40,285 bases of DNA from an uncultured Alphaproteobacteria bacterium (GTDB lineage Bacteria; Pseudomonadota; Alphaproteobacteria; UBA3830): the NCBI GenBank assembly GCA_905233185.1, contig CAJODB010000010.1:1-40285 (forward strand). Reading direction: 5' to 3'. Below are positions 34,166-40,285 of this stretch, in pieces. The number at the start of each line of letters is the position of its first letter. Position 1 is the first letter of the stretch. A program made the position numbers and the translations under genes. The notes beneath the pieces are model-generated. The model had not been told where the DNA came from. It did no database searches and worked only from the letters and a program-made list of their open reading frames with translations.

Positions 34166-35509
34166 CTAATTTTCTTTTTCGGCTATTCTTTCCAAGAAAT
34201 GAATATCAAAGTGTGCTTTGATTACATCTTCATTATTTGCAAGACGTAAATGCAATGGAATTAAAGTATCTACTCCTTCAATAACATATTCATTTAGCGC
34301 TCGACGTAAACGAGCTAAACATTGTTCCCTATTGCGAGCGTATATGATTAGTTTCGCTATTAAACTGTCATAATACGGAGGAATTTTACAGCCATCGAAT
34401 AATGCACTATCAACTCGAACACCAGGTCCTCCAGGACAATGATAATTGCTTATTTTTCCTGCAGAAGGCATAAAAGTATCAGAATTTTCAGCGTTTATTC
34501 TGCATTCAATCGCGTGTCCTCGAAAAATAATATCATCCTGCGTAAAAGAAAGCTTTTCTCCTGCTGCAACTAAGATTTGTTCTCTTATGAGATCAACACC
34601 GGAGATCATTTCAGTTATAGGATGCTCGACTTGAATACGTGTATTCATCTCTATAAAGAACAATTCGCCGTTTTCATACAAAAATTCAAGTGTTCCAACG
34701 CCCAAATATCCCAATTCAGACATGGATTTTGCGATTTTTCGACCGAATTTATCTCTAAATTCCGGAGTAAGAACAGTACTTGGTGCTTCTTCCCAAACTT
34801 TTTGATTACGTCGCTGTAAAGAACAGTCTCTTTCTCCTAAATGTACAGCATTCCCGAATTGATCTACGATGACTTGGAATTCAATATGTCGCGGATTCGC
34901 TAAATATTTTTCAAGATAAACACGGTCATTCCCAAAAGATATACCAGCTTCTCTGCGAGCTGTCTCATAAGCTTGTACGAACTCATCTTTTGAGTGTGCA
35001 ACTTTCATGCCACGTCCACCGCCACCTCCAGCGGCTTTGATCAATACTGGATAGCCGATTTCATCTGCCGTAGCAATGGCTTTCTCTAAACGAGTTACTG
35101 CACCTTCTGAACCGGGAACCGTTGGCAGACCAAGCCTTGCAACTGTTTTCTTCGCCATGATTTTATCGCCCATCATAGCGATATGCTCAGCCTTCGGACC
35201 TATGAAAGTCAGCCCATGTTCTTCAACCATATGCGCAAATGTTGCGTTTTCACTGAGAAAACCAAATCCAGGGTGAATAGCATCAGCCCCTGTGATACAT
35301 GCGGCTGAGATAATTGCCGGAATATTCAGATAGCTTTCACGAGGTGATGGCGGTCCGACACAAACACTTTCATCCGCAAGGCGAACATACATAGCATCAG
35401 CATCTGCTGTTGAATGAACAGCGACTGTACTTATTCCCAAATCCTTACAAGCCCTTAAAATTCGAAGGGCGATTTCTCCTCGGTTGGCTATCAGTATTTT
35501 TTTTATCAT
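34166..35509 (-). CDS. accC: Acetyl-CoA carboxylase, biotin carboxylase subunit
   Basis: A 447-residue ATP-grasp enzyme that carboxylates the biotin carried by AccB. It has the N-terminal 'KILIANRGEIALRILRACKDLG', the ATP-binding glycine loop in KAAGGGGGRGMKVAH, and the catalytic block 'FIEMNTRIQVEHPITEMISG', in which glutamate, asparagine and arginine contact substrates. 'HAIECRINAE' and a C-terminal 'YDSLIAKLI' are also standard. The length is normal. It lies 15 bp downstream of accB, the usual accBC operon. Confidence 0.97.
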   Translation of the reverse strand: MIKKILIANRGEIALRILRACKDLGISTVAVHSTADADAMYVRLADESVCVGPPSPRESYLNIPAIISAACITGADAIHPGFGFLSENATFAHMVEEHGLTFIGPKAEHIAMMGDKIMAKKTVARLGLPTVPGSEGAVTRLEKAIATADEIGYPVLIKAAGGGGGRGMKVAHSKDEFVQAYETARREAGISFGNDRVYLEKYLANPRHIEFQVIVDQFGNAVHLGERDCSLQRRNQKVWEEAPSTVLTPEFRDKFGRKIAKSMSELGYLGVGTLEFLYENGELFFIEMNTRIQVEHPITEMISGVDLIREQILVAAGEKLSFTQDDIIFRGHAIECRINAENSDTFMPSAGKISNYHCPGGPGVRVDSALFDGCKIPPYYDSLIAKLIIYARNREQCLARLRRALNEYVIEGVDTLIPLHLRLANNEDVIKAHFDIHFLERIAEKEN

Positions 35510-35524
35510 TAAAAACGCTTTTAA

Positions 35525-35992
35525 TTAATTAACAATAATGATCGGATCTCCATATTCTACAGGCTGAGCATCTTTCACAAAAATGTGTTTTACTACACCT
35601 GAACGAGGGGCTTTGATCATATTCATAACCTTCATAGCTTCAATTATGAATAAAGTTTGCCCTTGCGAAACCGTATCACCTACAGAAACAAATGGCGCAG
35701 CTTCTGGTCCAGGAGATAAATATACAGTGCCGACCATTTGAGCTTCAATAACACCCGGATGATTTTCAAGGTTATCACTTGCTGGAGTTGCAATACTTTC
35801 TTTTTGTGGTGTCTGATCCGCTGCAGATGGTGTAGGCTGTACAGAAACAGGAACTACTGCCTGCGGAACAGAACGCAACACCTTAATTCTCAAAGAATCA
35901 ATTTGATACTCTATCTCTGTTAAATCAGTTTCTCTTAAAAGTTCTGCCAGAGCTCTTACGGCATCTGGATCTATTTTGACTTGTTGAGCCAC
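35525..35992 (-). CDS. accB: Biotin carboxyl carrier protein of acetyl-CoA carboxylase
   Basis: A 155-residue carrier. The biotinylated lysine is Lys121 in the EAMKVMN motif of the C-terminal biotinyl domain (ending in YGDPIIIVN). An N-terminal helical region (PDAVRALAELLRETDLTEIE) and a Pro/Ala/Thr-rich linker (about residues 53-75) precede it, as in other BCCPs. Together with AccC and the separately encoded AccA it makes malonyl-CoA for fatty acid synthesis. It starts 37 bp after the tRNA-Val gene on the same strand and may be read from the same promoter. Confidence 0.96.
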   Translation of the reverse strand: MAQQVKIDPDAVRALAELLRETDLTEIEYQIDSLRIKVLRSVPQAVVPVSVQPTPSAADQTPQKESIATPASDNLENHPGVIEAQMVGTVYLSPGPEAAPFVSVGDTVSQGQTLFIIEAMKVMNMIKAPRSGVVKHIFVKDAQPVEYGDPIIIVN

Positions 35993-36029
35993 ATTAACCT
36001 TTCATTGGTAAATTCTAACCAAAAATCAA

Positions 36030-36104
36030 TGGTGGGCACAGCAGGGATCGAACCTACGACCACTACGATGTCAACGTAGTGCTCTACCTCTGAGCTATGT
36101 GCCC
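36030..36104 (-). tRNA. tRNA-Val(GAC)
   Basis: A complete 75-base tRNA including an encoded CCA (36030-36032). The acceptor GGGCACA pairs with TGTGCCC, the D arm is GCTC-AGAGGTA-GAGC, the anticodon stem-loop CTACG-TTGACAT-CGTAG has anticodon GAC (36070-36072), and the T arm is CGTAG-GTTCGAT-type. It lies upstream of accB in the same orientation. Confidence 0.97.
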
Positions 36105-36119
36105 TTAACAACTGCAGGA

Positions 36120-36148
36120 AATATACATTCTTGTAAGCCTGTTTGCAA
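36120..36148 (-). promoter_or_regulatory. Promoter of tRNA-Val (and possibly accBC)
   Basis: On the minus strand TTGCAA (36148-36143) and TATATT (36125-36120) are separated by exactly 17 bp. Transcription would begin about 8 bases upstream of the mature tRNA 5' end at 36104. No terminator is visible between the tRNA and accB, so readthrough into accB-accC is plausible. Confidence 0.72.
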
Positions 36149-36279
36149 GAAGAAAATATTAATAAGGAATAACGACGTGATGTATGAGTTTCTCAAGAAA
36201 ACCTTTTTATAATTTTTTAACCATTATTCATTAAGATTTATCATTAATAAACAATTTGCAGATTATTGGAATAATCGAA

Positions 36280-37011
36280 ATGTTGAAATTAATAAATATA
36301 TTTTTAAAGAAAATTTGCAGAGGTGGGTATTTTATCCACCAAGTGTTATCAGCAAAAAAACAGAAGAATAAAGGCGGTATATTAATTGAGTTTACTTTCA
36401 GTATTCCTGTGTGCATTATACTTCTGTTTTTTGTATCTGATCATTATCGCTTTTACGAATTAAAAAACAAAATAAAATCCTCTGCTTATCTTATGGCTAG
36501 CATGATTCAGCAGTTGGGAAACACGAAAACTGATAAGCAATTAACAATAAACGATTTAGGAAGAATTTCATATGCAAGTTGCCTCAATCTTTTTCATACA
36601 CACTCTATGTTTAAAGATTGGCCACTGGGAATTTACTATTGCGTTGTATATTATTATGTAAAAAGAGTAGGGGCTGATAATTATACGTATCAATATCTTT
36701 GGACCAGCACAGGAAATACAGCGGAAATACAATCCGAGTTTAACGATTATATTAATGTGACATATAACGCGGAACAAACAAAGAAAACTCAATCTTATGT
36801 CGAGGCTATACATTCTGATTTGGTTTGCCAAAATAATGGCGATGAACGAGTACTTATACGCTGTTATTATAATACAAGCGCACTTACCAACTTTACTAAA
36901 TCAAAACTTGGATTATACATATTAGAGCCGAAATTCGGAGAAAAAGGAAATTTTAAATATGATTTGATTATTGTTCCGAAACCTGGACTATTCCCTGTTA
37001 AAAATGGATGA
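36280..37011 (+). CDS. TadE-like pilus/envelope protein (intact paralogue)
   Basis: A 243-residue protein that starts MLKLINIFLKKICRGG and has the TadE/TadG-type segment GGILIEFTFSIPVCIILLFF (residues 32-51), where a prepilin-like glycine/glutamate motif leads into the single membrane helix. The rest is extracytoplasmic. It is clearly paralogous to the frameshifted copy at 9064-9784: both share 'FVSDHYRFYELKNKI', 'KQLT', 'ASCLN', 'TNFTKSKLGL' and 'PKPGLFP'. TadE-type minor pilins help assemble Flp/Tad pili, but no other tad gene is in this window. The frame continues upstream to 36256, but the ATG at 36280 is the natural start and matches the paralogue. Confidence 0.8.
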   Translation: MLKLINIFLKKICRGGYFIHQVLSAKKQKNKGGILIEFTFSIPVCIILLFFVSDHYRFYELKNKIKSSAYLMASMIQQLGNTKTDKQLTINDLGRISYASCLNLFHTHSMFKDWPLGIYYCVVYYYVKRVGADNYTYQYLWTSTGNTAEIQSEFNDYINVTYNAEQTKKTQSYVEAIHSDLVCQNNGDERVLIRCYYNTSALTNFTKSKLGLYILEPKFGEKGNFKYDLIIVPKPGLFPVKNG

Positions 37012-37048
37012 TAGATATTTAAATCAGAGCAAAACACATTAAAAACTC

Positions 37049-37077
37049 TTGTAATATCTTTGATTTTTGTATATTAT
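37049..37077 (+). promoter_or_regulatory. Promoter of rpmE
   Basis: TTGTAA (37049-37054) and TATTAT (37072-37077) are separated by 17 bp, 30 bp before the rpmE start. The predicted transcript would begin near 37084, within the palindrome at 37079-37103. Confidence 0.6.
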
Positions 37078-37078
37078 C

Positions 37079-37103
37079 AGCTCCGCAATATTGCTTAGGA
37101 GCT
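37079..37103 (+). promoter_or_regulatory. Palindrome over the rpmE start site and ribosome site
   Basis: AGCTCC (37079-37084) and GGAGCT (37098-37103) form an inverted repeat around the smaller palindrome GCAATATTGC (37085-37094). The right arm contains the Shine-Dalgarno AGGAG (37097-37101). If transcribed whole, it could hide the ribosome site. The predicted start near 37084 would leave out most of the left arm, so it may instead act as a DNA site or be coincidental. Confidence 0.35.
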
Positions 37104-37106
37104 TTT

Positions 37107-37334
37107 ATGAAAAAGAATATACATCCAGATTATCATGAGATAACAGTAGTCATGACAGATGGTTTTTCATTTAAAACCAGATCTACATGGGGAAAAGAAG
37201 GAGATGTTATGAAACTGGATATCGACTCGAAGTCTCATCCTGCATGGACAGGCGTGCGGCAGTTGGTTGATACCGGCGGACAATTGGCAAAATTCAAGAG
37301 TCGTTATCAAGGATTTGGTATTAAGACTTCGTGA
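37107..37334 (+). CDS. rpmE: 50S ribosomal protein L31
   Basis: A 75-residue protein with the L31 pattern '[19 protein letters not shown]', 'FKTRSTWG', '[13 protein letters not shown]' and a C-terminal 'FKSRYQGFG'. It lacks the CxxC zinc knuckles, so it is the zinc-independent form typical of Alphaproteobacteria. It has its own promoter and a strong terminator, and is monocistronic. Confidence 0.96.
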   Translation: MKKNIHPDYHEITVVMTDGFSFKTRSTWGKEGDVMKLDIDSKSHPAWTGVRQLVDTGGQLAKFKSRYQGFGIKTS

Positions 37335-37360
37335 TAATGTCTTTTTCTATTGAAAACTGT

Positions 37361-37394
37361 GCCTTCTCTCTGTTTCTTGGGAGAAGGCTTTTTT
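37361..37394 (+). terminator. Rho-independent terminator of rpmE
   Basis: GCCTTCTC (37361-37368) pairs perfectly with GAGAAGGC (37381-37388) and is followed by six T. It lies 27 bp after the rpmE stop and 50 bp before the carboxypeptidase gene. Confidence 0.92.
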
Positions 37395-37443
37395 GTTGAG
37401 GTTATGTTGCAAAATAATAGGCATTTATTTTTTTAAATCTTAG

Positions 37444-38478
37444 ATGGTTAGATATCTACTGCTTATAATTTTTTCATTTTCGCTTTTTTGGGAGAATTCT
37501 TGGGGAGCAAGAAAAGATCCTCCTAAAGCATCTATTGTTGCAAATGCAAAAACAGGAGAGATTATATACGCATCTAATCCAGATTTAAGGACACAGCCGG
37601 CTTCAATGACAAAAATGATGACTTTGAAGTTGTTATTTAAGGCACTGAAAGAGAAAAAAGTATCTCCGAATACAATTATACGTGTGTCTGAATATGCAGC
37701 ATCTCAAAAACCTTGTAAAATAGGTTTCAAAGCAGGAGAAGGAATTACTGTCCGCAATGCTATTATGGCTCTCATTACGAAATCAGCTAATGATGTTGCG
37801 GTCGCAGTTGCGGAAAGATTGGCAGGTTCTGAAAAGCGTTTCGTTCGCATGATGAATAATGAAGCACGCCGTTTACGTATGTATTCTACTATATTTTGCA
37901 ATGCTTCCGGTTGGAAAAATCCAAGGCAGCTTACTACTGTTCGTGATATGCTGAAACTTTCGCAATCTCTTATTAAGGAATATCCGGAATTTTTTCCTTT
38001 ATTTTCCGCAAAAGGGTTCTATTACAAGGGCAAGTATCACAAAAATCACAATAATTTGCTGGGGGAAAATGGAGGAATTACGGTTGATGGTTTGAAAACT
38101 GGTTTCGTATGCGCTTCAGGTTATAATATTTCAGTAACAGCTAAAAAAGGTCGCGAACGAGTGATTGTCGTTGTTGTAGGAGGGAAAACAGCAAAGAAAA
38201 GAGATGCTCTTGTTCAATGGCTATTAACCTGTTCATTTAATAAATTAGCCAGAAGACGATTTATTGAAGGTGAAATTCGGCGAAAATCTTGCGCTGCAAA
38301 ACTTCTTCAAGCCAGTCTAAAGAGATCAAAGACAATGAAAAAATCGCATTCTCGTATGCAACAAATCCTTGAAAGCTCTCAAAAAACAGAAAATATCAAA
38401 GAAATTCCCGAAGTTATTATTGAAAAATCAAACAGTTATACTAAAATCAACGATGACAAATATATTAAAAAACAATAG
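37444..38478 (+). CDS. D-alanyl-D-alanine carboxypeptidase, S11 family
   Basis: A 344-residue penicillin-binding protein of the DacA/DacF type that trims the terminal D-Ala from peptidoglycan stem peptides in the periplasm. It has a signal peptide (LLLIIFSFSLFWENSWG), the catalytic SxxK tetrad SMTK (54-57), SAN (114-116) and KTG (218-220). All three active-site motifs are intact. The C-terminal 80 residues are basic and low in complexity, unlike the amphipathic anchor of DacA, and may bind the envelope. Ribosome-site support for the ATG is weak. The peptidase gene follows 20 bp later. Confidence 0.93.
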   Translation: MVRYLLLIIFSFSLFWENSWGARKDPPKASIVANAKTGEIIYASNPDLRTQPASMTKMMTLKLLFKALKEKKVSPNTIIRVSEYAASQKPCKIGFKAGEGITVRNAIMALITKSANDVAVAVAERLAGSEKRFVRMMNNEARRLRMYSTIFCNASGWKNPRQLTTVRDMLKLSQSLIKEYPEFFPLFSAKGFYYKGKYHKNHNNLLGENGGITVDGLKTGFVCASGYNISVTAKKGRERVIVVVVGGKTAKKRDALVQWLLTCSFNKLARRRFIEGEIRRKSCAAKLLQASLKRSKTMKKSHSRMQQILESSQKTENIKEIPEVIIEKSNSYTKINDDKYIKKQ

Positions 38479-38498
38479 CAAAAAGGACGATATATTAC

Positions 38499-39767
38499 AT
38501 GAAAAACGTGAAATTAACTCAGTTGGACAACGGACTGAAGGTAATAACTCGAACAATGGAGAGTCTAAACAGCGTAGCTCTGGGGTATTGGGTTAAAGTC
38601 GGCGGAGTATGCGAAGATTCGTCTAATTGCGGTATTTCACATTTTTTAGAGCATATGGCTTTCAAGGGAACAAAGACTCGAACATCTAAGCAAATCGCAG
38701 ATGAAATAGAATCGGTTGGCGGCTATCTGAACGCCTACACCTCCAAAGAGGTTACAGCATATCATTCAAAATTGTTGGGAGAAAACAAAGGGTTAGCAAT
38801 TAATATTCTTTCTGATATTTTGCAAAATCCTACTTTTTTGAAGGAAGAGTTGGAAAGAGAACGTGGAGTAATTTTGCAAGAGTTCTTTCAGACAAGAGAT
38901 ACTCCTGACGATATCATTTTTGATCATTTCCAGAATATAGCTTTTAAAGGACAGGCCTTAGGAACTCCGATACTAGGTACGGAAGAAATCATATCACGAA
39001 TATCATCAGAAGATTTAAGCCGTTATCTATCCAACCACTATCACGCGAACAATATGGTTTTTGCTGCAGTTGGGAATGTATCGCATGAAGAGGTTTTAGA
39101 TTATGCGGATAAATATTTCTTGAAATTTAAAGCGGAAAAAATACATTCTGATAACAAGGCATTTAAATATGTAGGTGGATCATATTCTGATGTCAGGGAT
39201 ATAGAGCAAGTTCACGCTGTCGTAGGCTTTAATGGATTATCATGTAAGGATACTGACTACTATACCATGGCGATATTTTCCTCGATTTTAGGCGGTGGAA
39301 TGTCTTCGAGACTCTTTCAAGAGATAAGAGAAAAGCGCGGTTTGGTTTATTCTATATACTCTTTTTCTAATTCATATACACAAAACGGAGTTTTCGGGGT
39401 TTATGCAGCAACTACAGCAGATAAATTGAAAGAATTGGCTAATATTTTGGCTTTGGAACTTTTAAAAATGACTGAAAATATCACTGAAAAAGAATTTCAA
39501 AGGACAAAAGCGCAATTTAAAACAAGTTTGTTAATATCCAGTGAAAATAATACAGTTTCATGTGAGCAATTGGTGAACCAAACGATTGTTTTCGGTCATC
39601 CTATTTCGCATAAGGAGATTATAGAAAAAATAGACGCAGTTACAATCGACGATGTAAAACGCCTAGCAAGTAAAATTTTTCAATCTGTTACCTCTATTGT
39701 TACAGTTGGTAAATGCGATTGCACTGATGTAGTTGAAGCTTTTAAAACTAATGGATTTAAAGCTTAA
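38499..39767 (+). CDS. M16 zinc peptidase (mitochondrial-processing-peptidase-like)
   Basis: A 422-residue pitrilysin-family metallopeptidase. The inverted zinc motif HxxEH is HFLEH (48-52), with the downstream glutamate region 'YTSKEVTAYHSKLL' and the second-half motif 'GGGMSSRLFQEIREKRGLVYSI'. The latter is strongly typical of mitochondrial processing peptidase beta and its bacterial relatives of the Rickettsia/Alphaproteobacteria type. It probably degrades or processes peptides. AAGGA precedes the ATG. It lies behind the carboxypeptidase gene and is probably co-transcribed. Confidence 0.94.
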   Translation: MKNVKLTQLDNGLKVITRTMESLNSVALGYWVKVGGVCEDSSNCGISHFLEHMAFKGTKTRTSKQIADEIESVGGYLNAYTSKEVTAYHSKLLGENKGLAINILSDILQNPTFLKEELERERGVILQEFFQTRDTPDDIIFDHFQNIAFKGQALGTPILGTEEIISRISSEDLSRYLSNHYHANNMVFAAVGNVSHEEVLDYADKYFLKFKAEKIHSDNKAFKYVGGSYSDVRDIEQVHAVVGFNGLSCKDTDYYTMAIFSSILGGGMSSRLFQEIREKRGLVYSIYSFSNSYTQNGVFGVYAATTADKLKELANILALELLKMTENITEKEFQRTKAQFKTSLLISSENNTVSCEQLVNQTIVFGHPISHKEIIEKIDAVTIDDVKRLASKIFQSVTSIVTVGKCDCTDVVEAFKTNGFKA

Positions 39768-39811
39768 TTTATAGTTTTAAAGTTATATTACCCAAATAAA
39801 ACAAAAAATAT

Positions 39812-39840
39812 TTGACTTTTCAGCTCTTTTATGATATATT
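39812..39840 (+). promoter_or_regulatory. Strong promoter of the last gene
   Basis: TTGACT (39812-39817) and TATATT (39835-39840) with 17-bp spacing form a near-consensus sigma70 promoter. It gives a leader of about 55 bases before the ATG at 39905. The gene should be well expressed and separate from the M16 peptidase. Confidence 0.72.
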
Positions 39841-39904
39841 ACAGCTAAGTATTCTGTTTTTGGTATAGTTATCTTATCTTTTAAAAAATTAGAAAGGCAA
39901 ATAA

Positions 39905-40285
39905 ATGATTCGTTCTTCTGTTATTGCTCTGTCATTACTTGTGTTAATGGAAATACATTCTGCGAACTTTCGATACGAAGAACAAAATGCGGATCTGGCA
40001 GTTTCTGTTGCGAAAGAAAAAACCAATGGGACAGTTTCTATAACGTTATTTAGTAAGGGAAAAACAATTGAGATTGATTCAAATAATGATGATATAAGTA
40101 ATGGTTATTATCTATATAATGGTAATCAAATATTTGTAAATAAGATGGATGAAGGGCAGAGATTTTCTATCAGTGATGGGGCTTCCACATATGTATTTTT
40201 TGTTGATAAAGATGGAAATATTGATATTTCATCAGAAGATCAAAATGTTGATACAGGGAATATGTCATTTGCGTTTAGAACTGAT
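39905..40285 (+). CDS. Exported protein of unknown function (3' end beyond window)
   Basis: 127 codons are visible before the window ends, with no stop. The start ATG has AAAGG about 7 bases upstream. The first 20 residues (MIRSSVIALSLLVLMEIHSA) form a signal peptide. The mature part is acidic, Asn/Asp/Ser-rich and beta-like ('NGTVSITLFSKGKTIEI', 'GYYLYNGNQIFVNKM'). I recognise no domain. A strong promoter suggests an abundant secreted or surface protein. Confidence 0.75.
   Translation, partial: MIRSSVIALSLLVLMEIHSANFRYEEQNADLAVSVAKEKTNGTVSITLFSKGKTIEIDSNNDDISNGYYLYNGNQIFVNKMDEGQRFSISDGASTYVFFVDKDGNIDISSEDQNVDTGNMSFAFRTD

Overview
This window looks like a chromosomal segment from an AT-rich, probably host-associated alphaproteobacterium carrying one integrated mobile element. 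The alphaproteobacterial reading rests on a class I lysyl-tRNA synthetase (lysK), the ftsK-lolA pair, an MJ0042-type zinc-ribbon membrane protein, a YerC/TrpR-like regulator ahead of a TrpXYZ-type ABC transporter, and an HTH domain of the kind attached to alphaproteobacterial serine recombinases. Low GC, a secreted patatin and several lineage-specific exported proteins suggest a Holosporales/Rickettsiales-like or gut-associated lineage. That placement is inference; no database search was possible.

Region 1 (about 1-6850) is the mobile element, cut by the left window edge. It encodes a PD-(D/E)XK nuclease, a Toprim + DUF927 primase/helicase-like protein, a small basic protein, a DUF2924 protein, a stand-alone recombinase-type HTH protein and a large serine recombinase. 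The last five overlap or abut stop-to-start and form one operon. Between the nuclease and the primase/helicase lies an origin-like block: palindromes, a very AT-rich stretch and nine GGTTACG heptamers in both orientations. A small cargo gene with its own promoter and terminator follows, then a tRNA-like inverted repeat and an intact tRNA-Ser(GCT).

Region 2 (about 7400-13960) lies mostly on the minus strand: a secreted patatin-like phospholipase, a TadE-like gene frameshifted at an eight-G tract, lolA, ftsK, the zinc-ribbon protein and dgkA. truA diverges from dgkA.

Region 3 (14727-17650) is a minus-strand operon of a TrpR-like regulator, substrate-binding lipoprotein-like protein, permease and ATPase. 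A 32-bp palindrome matching the E. coli TrpR operator pattern sits directly on its predicted promoter. A 700-bp gap with degraded coding fragments follows.

Region 4 (18282-30633) holds lysK, a family-4-like uracil-DNA glycosylase, galE and two tandem glycosyltransferases on the plus strand, accA on the minus strand, then ligA, a giant AsmA/YhdP-like envelope protein and a SIMPL-domain protein.

Region 5 (30754-40285) holds two unknown exported proteins (one an 876-aa coiled-coil protein), accB-accC behind tRNA-Val(GAC), an intact second copy of the TadE-like gene, rpmE, a D,D-carboxypeptidase, an M16 processing peptidase, and the start of an unknown exported protein behind a strong promoter.
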